In this document: positions 47,537-61,039 of the stretch, one piece after another
Layout of the letters: each line of letters starts with the position of its first letter
How positions within the stretch are numbered: the stretch's first letter is position 1
Source of the DNA: Rachycentron canadum
Taxonomy: Eukaryota > Chordata > Actinopteri > Carangiformes > Rachycentridae
Direction: 5' to 3'
Assembly (NCBI GenBank): GCA_038496675.1
Contig: CM076650.1
Location: forward strand, 8,082,645 to 8,146,644
DNA: 64,000 nucleotides
The notes under the pieces: model-generated
What the model saw: only the letters and a program-made list of their open reading frames with translations
Database searches by the model: none
What the model was told of the DNA's origin: nothing
Position numbers and translations under genes: made by a program

Positions 47537-48930
47537 TAGACATTGGTGCCTATCATCCATTCAGCTATGTGAATATCTCACTGGTTATTGGTAGTGATTT
47601 GAAAAGGCAAGCAGTGCAGAGCTGTCACTTCAGTTTAACGTTTGGCTTCCACAGCTGCGGTTTGCAGACATCTGTCAATGTGCGGGTTTATTGCAGAAAA
47701 CAAAGTTCTACATAGATGTCAAACTCCCACTCTCTGTTTTCTCACAGCATAAAGTTATGTGTGATGGTTTCTCTTCATACGCATTAACCAACGGAAAAAC
47801 TTTGGGGAAACTCCTGTGGGGAATCATGGTACAGTATAATAATGTATTTGTTCATTTACGGTATTTTTTCATGTTATATTCTGATTGCTGAATGATTTAT
47901 AATATATATTTATATAATATCTTCAAAAATTAACTTACTAAATAGGCAACAGGTTTATTGCTTTGTCTTACAGGATGGAGCCCTGAACCATAGGAAATGT
48001 GGTGAAAATTTTTGCTGAAATGTAGTTGTAGGTAAAATTGCCACCTAGTTAATTTTTGTAACTACTGTAATAAGAGCCAAAGTTCCTTATTACAGAGATG
48101 CTACAGGGGATGAAAACAGTACAACACTGTCACATTATCACAATCATAATATATAAATAATATTGCATATTATTTCATAGAAATATTATTTCAGTCATTG
48201 TCAACTAAGGGGAAATACTGACCAGTTTTTCCATTTCAGGATTTTTATTTGCATTTAATTTACTTCAGTTGCAGTAAGTTAGTTTTATTTATGGCTGTAT
48301 ATTATGGCCCAGAGTAAGTGTATCAGCCTAAAAGAGAAGCAATTTTAAATGAATGCTGGTGGAAGAAATATTCAGATCCTTTGACTAGAATAATGTAATT
48401 GTAACTTCTAAGTTAAAGCCCTATATTCAAAACTGTACTTAATTAAAAGTGTTATCAGTCAAATTTACTTAAACGTTATCACATAAAATCTGTCATATGC
48501 AGAAGGGCCCTAATCATTGTGATGTAATTTTTTTTTTATTTCGCTGTTGCACAGCTGCATCGCAATTTTGCATTTCTTTGAAGAAATTTGACTGACTTTT
48601 TGAGGAAATGCTCTCTCAAAGGCTCTGATGCATGGGCAACCTTCCCCCTTGGGCCAATGTGGTAATGCCTCCATGGGGCAGGTATGGGGGAGATGCCTGG
48701 TTTCTACGAGCTCTCTGTTATGTGTTATGTGCACTGCAGGCTACTTGATGGGGACTTAGAGGACACAGGGGCCCAGCAGCACATTTTGCCACGGGGCACT
48801 GGAACGAGTCATTCCGGGTACGGTCGGACTAACCGAATACAACCGTACGAGCATGTTTATTGTAACTGAATCCCAGTGTGTCGCGCTAGAAAGCCACCTG
48901 AGCAGCACACCTGCCACCGAGCCGAATAAA
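47537..48930. other. Intergenic, upstream of LRBA
   Basis: AT-rich until about 48.6 kb, then increasingly GC/CpG-rich into the LRBA promoter. No additional gene recognised. Confidence 0.5.
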
Positions 48931-48943
48931 CCCAGCTTCTCAC

Positions 48944-48952
48944 TGCGCATGC
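48944..48952 (+). promoter_or_regulatory. NRF1-like site in the LRBA promoter
   Basis: TGCGCATGC matches most of the NRF1 consensus palindrome, typical of CpG-rich housekeeping promoters and close to the expected start region. Confidence 0.45.
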
Positions 48953-48978
48953 TCCACTCACTCAAGGGCTACACTGTC

Positions 48979-48996
48979 ATGGCGGTGGAGAGCTGA
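48979..48996 (+). other. Upstream ORF 1 in the LRBA leader (5 codons)
   Basis: ATGGCGGTGGAGAGCTGA, with G at -3 and G at +4, a strong initiation context. It counts only if transcription starts upstream of 48,979. Confidence 0.4.
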
Positions 48997-49526
48997 AGCT
49001 GCCGGGGTAAATCAGGAAGAGAAAGCAGCGTAGCTGGGTCAACGGTGACATTTAACCAAGTCTGTGGAGTTTCCCGGGGAGGACCGAGCGGACCCGCGTC
49101 CCTTAACGACTTCTCCCGGGGCTGCCGACGGACTTGCCCTCCTCCAGTTAGTGAGTTTTTTGCCTCTGCCAAGCGCGTTACCTGTCAAGTGTGTGGGACT
49201 CGGTGACAATAGCAACTTCCACTGCTGTGCGGGGGTATTAAAGTCCGTATCCACGTTTGCCCCTTTGAGGAGAAAACTGGGAAAGGACGGGCTCCGGTCC
49301 ACCTGCCTCCTTGTTACCTGCAGCCCACTTCCTCACGGCTTTTAACGGCATTAATCCATCCGTCTGGTATCAAGTTACAGAGCAGGAGAGGAGCAGTTCA
49401 TCGTGGAGTGAAGCGGTGACATTTCCAGTCTTTCGGCGACTAATAAATTCAATTCGCGCTTTTTTTTTTTCCTCTTTTTTTTTTTTTTTTGTACACTTTG
49501 GTGGTTTATTCGCTGAAGTGTTTTGG

Positions 49527-49592
49527 ATGGGGAGGGAAACGTTTCGCTTGTGTGCCTGTAGACTGTCAACAACTCAGCTGAAGGGGACATAG
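49527..49592 (+). other. Upstream ORF 2 in the LRBA leader (21 codons)
   Basis: Starts at GGATGG and ends in TAG about 100 bases before the LRBA ATG, out of frame with it. It is the only other ATG between 48,997 and the main start. Confidence 0.5.
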
Positions 49593-49692
49593 ATTCCTCT
49601 TTCTCCTCCGACGTCGGCTGCACTGTCACCATTGGAGGTGAACAGGTGCCTTACCTGTGAACGCCACCTGTCCCGTCCTTGCTTCCGTAGCA

Positions 49693-49878
49693 ATGGCTAG
49701 CGAGGAGACAGCGGGCGCTGCGCAGCCAGGTGATGGGAAGGACGGGCGGTCGGGCGCCATGGCGCTCAACCCCGGAGTGCCCATCAGGGGGATAAGGATG
49801 AAATTCGCCGTGCTGGCCGGCCTGGTGGAAGTTGGAGAAGTTTCCAACCGAGACATCGTGGAGACCGTCTTCAACCTG
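49693..49878 (+). CDS. LRBA: LRBA first coding exon (residues 1-62); gene continues beyond window
   Basis: Encodes MASEETAGAAQPGDGKDG, then GVPIRGIRMKFAVLAGLVEV and NRDIVETVFNL, ending at CTG|GTAAGC in phase 0. This matches the N-terminus of LRBA (human: LSLKPGLPIRGIRMKFAVLT and onward) and differs from neurobeachin in its leader. LRBA is a very large BEACH-WD40 protein of endosomes and trans-Golgi, controlling recycling of receptors such as CTLA4. Context is GCAATGG. The next exon, expected to begin VGGQFDLEMNF, was searched for by eye to the right edge and not seen. Confidence 0.95.
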
Positions 49879-52800
49879 GTAAGCCGATTACGAGAGCTCA
49901 GGATAGGCCTTAGACAGCGCTGTCACGGTGTAGGACTGACGGTGGCATGTAAACGTTTGGACAAGTCTGACATCATTCACATTTGCATAAAGAAGCGCTG
50001 ATGGGTAAAAACAATGAAAATAAAATTAAAAAATAAGATGAGATACTTTGGCACCAGTTGTGGGCCTGTTTTTTTTTTTTTTTTTTTTTTACATTAACTT
50101 AAAGGTGAGCTTCCCACATCATTGGAAACTGTGCAATGAGTCATAGACTAAATGACTTCTCTCTGGTTCCCATATTATCCTTACATGACAGTATATTCTT
50201 TATTTATTGCTACAGGCACTGGGTTCCTCAGAATAACCTTAAGTGCAGAAACTACTCTTTTGCCCTCCTTTAGCCTTAAATATTTATATTACACATTCTC
50301 CCATTTGGCACGTTTCTTATTTCTTGTTGTCATTGTCTGACTGGCTCTCTACACACTATATAACATGTTGGTAAAACAAACTTAATTGAATCAGATATGA
50401 TGAGCAATGTCAGATTGGTCATTGCAGAGCAGCTGTTGTAGCTAATCAGTTGCTGCTTTTTGTAATATACTGTATCCAGGTCAGTCATAGTGTGTGTGAC
50501 TGTCTGTCTGTCTGCCTACTACCTGTTGGCCACCCTAAAACTATTATCCAGCTTTGTCTAGCCATTTGGTTGTCAGAGTTATGAAATGATATTGCTCCAC
50601 CTGCAAGTGAATGAATGAAAGTACTCAAACAAGGAAGTTTAGTGCGAAGAAGAGAGCATGCTCAGCTGGAGTTTGGCTGGTTAGGTGAGCGGGAGGCAGA
50701 GGGAGGAGAGTTGAGGGTGAAACCTGCAAAACTGCTTTGTCACAGTGGCAACACAATGGTGGTGTTCTAAGAAATGGAGGCTCACCCTCCATGTCTGTAG
50801 TCATGAAGTTAACTAGAGCACCAACCCCCACAGTGCAGGTAAGTGAATTGTGGAAGAGACACTTCACCTCATGCTGTGAAGTTGTGGCATTACCATAAGA
50901 CACAAAGCTATTCCATCATCCAACCAGTGTGACAACTCCCAGGTCTGTGCTACAACAAAGCAAACACAGGTGTAGATTTTAACTGTAGCTACTACTTCAC
51001 ATTCTTTTTATGTCTTGAAATGCTTCCTCAAATACTTGTTTTTAATAAACATTATGTAGGCCTGCAACTAACTGCACTTTATAATCATTTTGTTTATGAA
51101 ATATTTGAATTTTTAAAAAAAGTATGTATAATTTGAAGTTGTTTTTAATGCCCCACCCTCCAGACACAAAGATATTTAGTTTATTAGCATGGAAGACAAA
51201 AAGAAAAGTAGCAAAGCCTCACATCTTAAAAGCCGATTTTTTTTCCTTTACTTGATTAAAAGAGAGTGATTTAATTCATTATCAGAATAGTTGTCAATTA
51301 ATCTCCTGTCAAGTAACTAATTGATTGATTGACTACTAATTTCAGCCATAGCATTGAGATGTTTCATAGTGACCTGGTTCCTGAAAAATGTTTATTGTAT
51401 AGTACTGAGCAAGATGACGCTCCTTAGATTGTAAGGCCACACGTTTCAGCTGTAACTTTGTTAATGCCCCATGTTAAATGTCTATTAAAGGCATTTTTGT
51501 TGTTCTCAGTATAATTAGAGGTAAATATTGACTGCAATAGTTGTGTCATTGGCTGCAAAGCAATTTTATCTGTTATTATAAATGGCCAAAACATGTGACT
51601 GCCAATACGAAGCAGGGAAGTATTGTTTTTGTAATTCTACTAATCAGTGCATGCTTTTATAGCATTTTTTTTCTAGAAAAAGTAATTAATATTTCACTGA
51701 AATGAGCTGGAGAGACAGACACGTGTTTTGACAAAAATATCAAGAGTGCAGCTCTGCATTTGTCCCTGGGATGCCCATGTTTAGCATGGTCAGCGTCATT
51801 TTAGGGCTTTGAGAGATGGCACCGTGCATTTCATTATGCTTACCACACTCGACACATATTCTGTCATGCCCTTCACATCCTCTGCTCACCCTCCACTTGG
51901 GCGATAATCTGATTTATCATGAAAGCCAGAGTCTTCTCTTTAGTAGTATGTCATTTGCAGGCTCGGTGCATGAGTCCTACACTGTATTTAGTTAAATGCA
52001 GCATTGTTTTAAACATGACCCAAAATAGTGGTTTTGATGTCTTTTGACTCGGGGGCCGGGCTTATAGACACCAGGATTCGATGGTTTTGAATAAAGAAAT
52101 AAAGAAGCTCCCTTGGGTTTTACACTTTTTCTCCCTTTCACTTGGTACATGTGGTCCATGCTAACTGGATACAAGTTACCACCGTGTATCAGATGAAAGT
52201 GAAAGTGAAGTTGAGTACAACAGAAAGAGCAGTTGAACAAATTTTGAGGCTCCATACTGGTTTTGTATTTAAACAATGAGTCTGTGTGAGAGATTATTCA
52301 AAACACAATCGTTTGAGTACTATTTTACTGCTGAGAAATATCGGTTCCCTTGTTATGGTTTGTCAAGTCCCACCTGTCTTGTTTGACTAGCTCAGTCTGT
52401 TTGAAGCAGAGCCACTGGACTGGAAGCAGTGAATTTCACACCATATAGACTAGAAAGAACTAGAAGATTATTTAATTAAATTTTCAAGCATGGAAACCAA
52501 GCATAACTACAGTCATATCACACTAGTTTTTCCAGTGGCTGACTCATGTAAACGACAGGTTGGCACACGCTCACACAGCCTCCATAAGTTAATTTGGCAT
52601 GTTTGCTGTAGAATGTGGTAGATTTCAGCTTTAACCTGGTAATCTTCACAGTGGCTTTTAGTTTATTATTAATGCCCCACACCTGTAATAGTCCACCCAC
52701 GCAGGTGAATTCACTCATGTTGCCTGAATAGCCCACGTCTGTGTATAACTGACCAATAACTAAACCAATGAGTGCAATATTTTACATTCAATTGAAGGAC

Positions 52801-55800
52801 TGAAAATAATGACAGTGAGCACCCCACTACACAACATAAGCAGCTTTCTTTCACGCTTGCTGTTTTTAAAAAACAAACAAACAAAAAAAAAACCTCCAAT
52901 ACATACAGATTCAGATAAAACACTTGCTTCCAGACCACAAGATCACACAAAGCGATGAGAGGGTATACTTCTGTCTTGGCAAATAGGGACTGGTGAACAA
53001 ATGTAGCAATCCTCAAAAACCATTGGAGACCTGTTGCTGGCAACTTGACAATTGTTAGGTCCAATGGTCGCTGGTGTTTTGGCCCTGGAGAGGTGTGCCA
53101 GCTCTCGAGAAAAATATCTGGGTCTTTTGGGCTTGGTAAATGTTTTACTTTATTCACCAGTCGCTTGTTATCGTCATCTTTTTAAGGCAGGTTGCATACA
53201 GTCAGTGTGTAAGAGTCCCTGTGCTGTAAGTGGTTGCCCACAGTTTTACAGGAAGCTGCATTGTTTTGTTTCTGGCTAACTTAAAACAACATGCTGAAAG
53301 CTGCAAGGAGAAGCAACCTGGGGTGTTATTTCTCATTTGGCTTGTCTGCAACAAAGGCGACTGACTGATCTCACTTGACAGAACAGTAAGCAGACATGAC
53401 ATGAATGTACTTGTTTTTGCTAGTTAATTTGCAGGTTTCATACATAACACATGTACTTATCTACAATAAAATTGATGAGACAGAAAGACATTACAATATT
53501 CGTGCTCCCTCTTCACAGTTTATGATCCACCCCAGAGAGCAATATCACTATAAACCAGGGCCACTTGGTAAAGAAACAAATGGACGTTACTATCAAGTGA
53601 AAATGTGAAAGAAGTAATGTCTGCTAAGCTGAAAGGTCAGTTATGGGCCAGGAAAAGATGGACTGAACAGACTACAATATAATTGGTCCAGCTGAGATCT
53701 GTTTCTCTGTTTACTCTGTGCTACGTAGCCTCACAAAACATTGAAGCCTGCAGGTACTGATATTTCTATCAAAACAGTATGGTCTCTAATTTATAGGTTG
53801 AGCCCTTATTGTTCTAAAATCTATTATGCTCCTTGGTTTAGAACAGTATCACTTTAATTTAGACTCTGACAGCACAGTCCTACCCTGCTTTCTATGGAGT
53901 GCAACACAGACTCTTCTTGGGCTCTGTAAACCATTGACTAATGGAAAGGTCTGTGAAGAAGAAGCTGAGCCTGGCCCACAGTTAAGTGACACAGAAGATG
54001 GATGTGGTGTGGTTACTAGCTTTGTGGACAACAGTAGAAACCACAGGTATCTGTGCACATGATTGTTTATGTTATGATTTATTTCTTTTGACACATTTGA
54101 AATGGTATGTTTAGGTATTCTGGCCTGGTTTCCTTATAATGTCTACTGCAAGAAGTGCCAGAAATGGAGTCTGTAACCAAAGGCAGCCACCAGTTTAACT
54201 CAGTGATATGTGTATTTTATAAAGATTTATTTTCATCTATCTCCATTTTTGAGACAAAAAATGTCAGTCTGCATCCCAGGGCACAGAACAAACTGACTCT
54301 GTTTTCTTTCAAGACTCTGAGACAAACAAGTCTTATTATGATTATTTTGACTGTAAATAATCATGGAAATTCAATGCCAATTATTATTTTGTTAGAACAG
54401 GCTTCATATGTCCAAATATTAAAAGGCCTAATATTGGAAAGTGCCATATTCTCTCATTTTCTTGCCACTAAGAACATATATTGTACTTAAAATGCCAGCC
54501 TTAAGGCAATTTATTAAAACTATATTGGCCTCCAGCTAAAGCTTGAAGTCACTGTTCTTCAAACATTTCATTATGTCTCTTTAAGGGGCAACTGCAGGAA
54601 AAGTAGATACCTTGTTTCACTCTAGTTCTTTTTTAGATTTCTGTAGTTCTATTTGTGTCAAAGAGAAAATTTTCAGTATTATTTTAAGGTGTTCTTTGTC
54701 TTTGTGTGTCTGAGCATGCACAGCATCTGTTTGATGGCGTGTTGGTGCCCATTTTATCATCTGTCGTACTGATGTTGACACAGAGGATCCTCCTTTGAGA
54801 TCGGCTGTCATAAGTGAAATTAATTGTTCTAAGCTGCATCTTCACCATGTTTTTTGTTTTTGTTTTTTTCAAATAGTCTTAGTATTTTATTACTCGGTGC
54901 TGGAGGAAAGAATCATTACTTTTTACTAAGGCCAGATTTCTTAATGCAACCAATCTAGACATTTTTTCTATTTTGAAAACCTTAGAGAATATATTTTCCC
55001 ACTAACTCTTTTTGTGTTGTGAGTGAACTAACCTTTCAATTCTTTATCAATGCTGTAAATTCCTTGTACCCATCCTCCTTTTTAAAAAGGAAGCAGCAAA
55101 GAGTGAGTTTTGAGAGATTTGAATGTAGCACTATAAAATGTGGCCCATCACTAACCTAACATTGAAATTAGGACCCTGAAGCTCAAGATGACAGCTTTGT
55201 TTAATTCCTAACCCTGTGTGCATATAATGTAAATGGGAATGCAGCAAATATACCACCTCTTCCTTCGGTTGCACACATTCCAACCCGAGTGTCAGGGGAG
55301 TGAGGGCGATCCTTGTCCGCTCTGCAGGCATGCTTTGCCCTCTCTGGCAGTAACAAAGAGCCCTCTAATCTGACACATGAATGAAACTCTATCTGCCTCT
55401 CCCTGCTATCTGTCGCATCAGCCCAATTCCATGGTCACACCTTTCTCTTCCTTCTCCACTGTAACTAAAAGCTGTTTTAAACACTTGAGGGCTAGTATCT
55501 GAATAAGCATGACCAGACTCTGTTTATAGTCCCAGGAACAGATATTGTTTTCTTTTCTCCATTGCCCTCATTGCTTGTTGTGTCCGTATATGACCTTTTT
55601 ATTTACCTAAACAAAAGAGGGCATTTTTGTGGATATTACTCTACAAAATGACCACCTTGAGGCTGAGCACACATGCTTGACCAGCCAACATGTTGTTTAG
55701 CTGTTACTGACTGAACTGTCACAACTGGGATGTCCGTTTTTTTGTTTATCAGCGTACTATGTCATGATTAGTCCCAGAGCAAAACCGACAACGCGTCCAT

Positions 55801-57803
55801 CAAGCCTCACAACCTGCTTCCTGCTGACAAACAGACCTTGGAATTCAACAATGTTTGAAAGAGTTGTGCCATCTAAGAGATTAAGATATGTTACACAACA
55901 CAAATGTAGAGATAACTGTATGAGAAAGCCATGAGTGTTACAGTAATTTGTGGAGTTGTAGAAAACTGAAATATCTCTGGGACAGCACTTTTCCTAATTC
56001 AATAAAAACATCTATGTGACTTGTCAGCACTGCTGCCCTTATTGTAGAACGTTTGTTTTTACATCTTTATTTAGCCAAAGTGGTTGTGAAAACATGTTCC
56101 ATATGGCAATGTAGTGCCGAAGTACCTGAAGAGTTTTTTTGTCTTTTCCTCCTAATTGTAATAAGACATGGACAACTCAGTTGATGTGGGGTTGAGGTTA
56201 TTCTGTGCTGGCTGTCACAGACAGTTGTGATGCTCAGCACAGAAAAATCTATTACCGTCATTGTTTACACATGTTTCAGCTCAGTGAGCATGATTCTAAT
56301 TATAAATTTGCTTGAATTTTGAGAACTTTTCGTAGACTAATTGGTTTTTGTGTACAGTTGGTAAACGTGAATAGAATCCATTTTTCATTAGACATGAGCC
56401 TTTTCAAAGTCCCGTGAGATGTGTTAGTATCTAGTATCTGTCACATCTGTTGTTTACGTTTTAAAACTGTTGGAATAAATCCAAGTTGTTCTCAGGGCAC
56501 AAACCTGAGAAAATCTACAACTTTGATAACATTTGGTATATCTGTGGCATTGTATTCCACTTCATTAGCTTTCAAACAAAGCTGTGCAGCCCCATGTCTT
56601 TGACTATTATTCCTGCACCAACAGCAGAAACTACTCTTTATTCAAGCCAGTAAACTTCAAGTTTGCTTTTAAACCTGGTTAAATAGCTGAGGGTTTAGTC
56701 AAAGATTAACCAGTTACAAATCATTTCTCTGCATCTGTGACAGCTGTAGTCCAGTTTTAGGAAAAAGGACCATAATGTAGTCTGCTTCATGGCCCACATC
56801 TCTCCCATTATTGTTTCTTCTATAAACAGTCCCAGCTCACAAAGGCATTTTAACAGAGTGCTACTGGTTGGAGGAAGCTGGGGACAGGAACTGTTGGTGG
56901 AGACTGTCAAAGACCAACAGCCTGATAATTAAACTCTGCCCCCAAGTCATGGTCATGAAGAGAACCTGCACTTCCCTGTCTATTCTGAATGAGGACCAGT
57001 GCTGTGCAGTGACTCAAAGAGCTAGAAGCCTTGATATGCTCTCTCAATATGCTCTTACCTTAATAACAGAAAGGAAAGTATATTAATATGGAAACTTAAA
57101 GCAAAACAGAATTGAAAAGCTTGGGTCTGATGTTACATGGTTATCTGTAAATATGTTAATTGAATAGGTTTGTCTCCAAAAGCTTTTCTTGCAAAATGAC
57201 TTCACAATACAACATAACTCTTCATCGTCACACATGTTGACCAAGGTCATTAATAAAACAATTTATAGTTATGATGATAAATCACAGAGTAATTTGCTCA
57301 TTTACTTGCCCCTGCTACCTTTTGGGGCTTAGAAAGTAATTAAGTAATGCATCTGTGCATACTCGTGAACAATATCATAACTGATCTCGGAACAGTGGAA
57401 GCTGATTCAAGGGCAGCCTGATGTGTACGTATGTATGTAGCCAACTATAGCTCGTCACGCTTCAAACTTCCAAGGATTGTCCACAATGTCCAAAAAATAC
57501 TGCTCCACTGTCTGCTTGACAAACCCCAGACCTTGTCAATGGGACTACCTCCTTGAAAATGACAGATGAAATGATAGATGCAATAGCAGGTCGTCATCCT
57601 CGCTCCCACAGGCAACGGTGCGGCTACAAAATGGAAGTGAATTAGAAGTTCTGTTCTGAGATGTAAGAAGAGGTGTCTTCCACTTCAGACTTCAAACTTG
57701 TGTTGTGTTTTATCTGCTTTTAGCTTTAACTGATCAAGCACTTCTCACCTTGCTGTACATTATTACTGTAGCATTCAGCGTAAATGATCAGTTCACTAAA
57801 ATT

Positions 57804-57807
<4 letters not shown>

Positions 57808-57882
<75 letters not shown>
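57808..57882. repeat. Poly(A)31-(TA)22 compound repeat
   Basis: 31 consecutive A (57808-57838) followed by about 22 TA units. Very length-variable and easily mis-assembled. Confidence 0.95.
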
Positions 57883-57889
<7 letters not shown>

Positions 57890-60139
57890 TTTAAGTTGGC
57901 AAATATCTCAGCAACCCATAATCTCGACACATGGGCAAATAAAACCAGATTTTTGTGCGCAGTTTAATTTTGCCAGAACTAATAATAAAAAATATGTATT
58001 TGGATTCTAAATTACTTCTATCTTCCATGGTATACAGTTAGGGAAAAAGTGTTTTTAGGGACACACATGAGGACATCCTCAGCAGAAAATAGGACTGCAC
58101 TGAGCAGATTTCCATTGTTGGTAACAGAAAAGTCAGTCAGAGCACAATTTCTTGTGGTTGCTGGCTGTCAGTGGAGGGGTGAAGACATTTTAAGCATTTG
58201 TCTTGATTGAATGCTATTTTGTGGTTGTTAATGGTTTTGCATTTCCCTTTTTACATTTGGATTTTTCACATGTTGTACAAAGAGGAAAACATCTCCCCAG
58301 TGACAACATCCTGTAAAGATGGGAAACCTGGCATTTCATAGACTGAATGTTCTTCGCTGCAGCAGCTCCATTTTCACTTTTTGACTTAATCTTGTCTGGC
58401 TTTAGTAGTTACTTGCACACATTATAGAAAATTACACCTCAGTGGGCTTTTATGTGATCCCTGTGACCTTAGTCAAGGTCATTGTTATTGCTGCAATAAA
58501 GGTTATGTGCATTGAGTGGATATAAGATCAACTGAAAATGCAGACATGCTGGTTGAATATACACACGCACACACACGCATACACTGTTGACATATTGGGA
58601 CACTTTAGCAGAACCTGCAGCTAAAAAGGAAACAGTATTTAACCTCCTGGCCCACTATCCTCTCTTCACAGTGGGAGGGCATGATGATATGCTAATACAA
58701 CTTCCCTGTTTCAGTGTTAGATGCTGAAAAGAGGTGTGAATAAAAAAATAAAACATGATAGTAAATGCTGCTGCTTTTGTGAAAGAAATATCACGTTGAA
58801 GCCTTAAGCTGTTGCCCCACCTTCATCCCTGTAGTGGAGATTTCTCAAGGGAAAACAAAGGGCTAGGGTCCTTACACATGCTTTTCCTCTTCCATGTTTT
58901 GTAGCACAGTGCTCTGCTTCTTTCTTATTTTTAGGCAGATTAATTATAGTGTTTATATGTTTAAGACACATCTGTAAATGTAACATGAAGATATTCTTTG
59001 TCAGTTTCTTGTGAGGATGAAATGGCTTTTTATGTATTTGTAGTGATGCCTTTTGATAATCCTATAAATAGCATGTAATTTTTATGTTATGTTGGAGGAC
59101 CACACAACACTGCTTCTTGCAAAATTGTGATTTTTAATTTCAAAGGAAACTACATTATATTTTGAGTGCTTAGTACTAGACTGTTCTGGCCTTAGCTTGT
59201 GTAAATTAAGTTATGTTATGTGATTAGCAAATCTTTACAATAGCCATTTAACATGATATGTGAGGGTCAGTTGCCCTAAAATCGATCAGGGACACACACA
59301 GGGACAGCATTTGTAGCTCCTACTAGTGCAGAGCAGTGTTGGGCTTACAGACACCTGATAATTGTGAGCTGGCTCACATGCATTCAGGAGTAAGTTGTGG
59401 CCTAGGAACGACACCAGGCATTAACAGGTCTAAGGTGACTCTTGTTTTTGCTAATATTTTGCCATGACTCTCTTCTTGGTACTTTCTTTAGTCTATTATG
59501 TGCAGTAGATTTCACAAGACCACAGAGCAGAGGCATTAATGGCCCATTATGATCTACACACTGCACCATGTTATGAGTTCATGTGGTGGTGGCAGTGGTG
59601 GTTGTATCCAACTATGTTTCACCTCAAACAAATCAACCTTGTGTAACAAGACTGTTGCTGAATACTGACACAATGGCGACCATTTACAAGTTTTTTTTCC
59701 CCCCTAGTCTCTCTGCTAATAAGCAAATGCTCTAGTTGCAGCCCTGCCTGTAGCATATTCCTCTGTATTAGTCATGGGATAGACTGCATGATTCTCCACT
59801 TCTTAAGGGATCATCTGCTTTCCTCCAGCCTCTATTATTTGGTAATTTCATTTGTCAAAAAAGTTGCTGTTACTAAACATTGTTTGTGCAATAAAACTAG
59901 CATCTTAAATTTGGTTTCTGTTGAGGTGAGCCTCACATTGCAGAAAAACTATTCCCCTTTTAATTCCCTGCATGCATGCTAGCTATAACATGCAACGTGT
60001 GTGTATCTAAGACCACAATGGCATGAAATGTTTGCACAAACTGGAATTTTAGAAGTGTGATTGTGCAAACTTGTGGGAGTCTGAACTGTACAATTGGACA
60101 ATACTGAGCCTACTGAATGATGGCTTTAATTAGGAGTTC

Positions 60140-60743
60140 ACTGATAGGGGACCATGGGCCAAATCTGGCCCCCCAACTAAAGTGTTTGGCCCATGCGTAT
60201 CTGAAATGTTCCCAGTCTTCTCCATTATGGCTTGTAGATTTGTTTCACTAATGTCAGAACAGTACACAATTTAATTTATTAATTTCCAAAGACAGCATAT
60301 TTGTATCACAAATACAAATAATGACACAATTTCCACGATTTGTTAACAAAAAAAGGCACATTTTTCAGATGCTCATTATCCACTTTTTTCATTATTTGAC
60401 CTTATGTCTTATATTTGGAGTTAATGGCAGTCTTAATCCTATGGTGGCTTAGCTGAACTGTAATAACCCAAATAATTGATCTGATCTTTGTTGCTACTGT
60501 AGGTCTAACCTGACATACTCCACATGCCAGTAGCTGCACTGAGGTCCTAGCATGAAGAATTAAAACATGAATCAAACACCTGTTTAAATAGAATTTCATT
60601 ACCAAAAAATAAAAAAGGCATTCAACCATATCAACATAGAGGCCTAGATCCTCTTTGCACTTCCAAATCTATGTTGGCCCTCCAGTAAGCAGAGCTGACA
60701 GAGCTGGCCCTTGGCCGAACCTGACTGCCGACCCCTAGATGGT
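60140..60743. mobile_element. Possible degenerate hAT-type DNA transposon or MITE
   Basis: The left end reads TAGGGGACCATGGGCC; the right end, on the minus strand, reads CTAGGGGTCGGCAGTC. Ends beginning (C)AGGGGTC are typical of hAT elements. The interior has imperfect mirror phrases (GGCCC/GGCCAA). No matching 8-bp target duplication was found (flanks TTCACTGA and ATGGTTTG differ), and there is no transposase. The call rests on the termini only. Confidence 0.35.
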
Positions 60744-61021
60744 TTGTCTACCCTTGACCTGCTTTCACACTCTCTGCATCAGCAACTCATCTGTTGCCAA
60801 GGTCTGGCATGCATCCTGTAGGGAATACAAGCTACACATAAGAGAAGCATCCCATAAATAACATCTGAAAAATCAATTGTAACACAGAATTTACAGTTGG
60901 AAAATTTCAGCATCTTAAAGAGGACTTTTGACCAGATATGATTTTTTTTTTTTTACATTTAGACTTGATGTGATATCTTTCTTCTTGGCTGTGGTCAGTC
61001 AGTACTGCCTGGCTCTTCAGA

Positions 61022-61039
61022 CTTTTTTTTTTTTTTTTA
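61022..61039. repeat. Poly(T) tract
   Basis: About 17 T with a similar shorter run at 60,942-60,954. Simple intronic homopolymers. Confidence 0.85.

Larger units (their letters stand above)
48930..49692 (+). promoter_or_regulatory. LRBA promoter and 5' leader region
   Basis: A CpG-enriched region that precedes the LRBA start codon without a TATA box. It contains an NRF1-like TGCGCATGC at 48944-48952, two short upstream ORFs and a T-rich tract at 49,460-49,490. The start site is unknown. The leader may be up to about 700 bases or may contain an unseen intron. Confidence 0.6.

Noticed and set aside
52711..53157. Minus-strand open frame of 148 codons in LRBA intron 1
   Set aside because: No conserved motif; includes an (A)n-derived Phe run; length is within chance expectation for 14 kb of AT-rich DNA.
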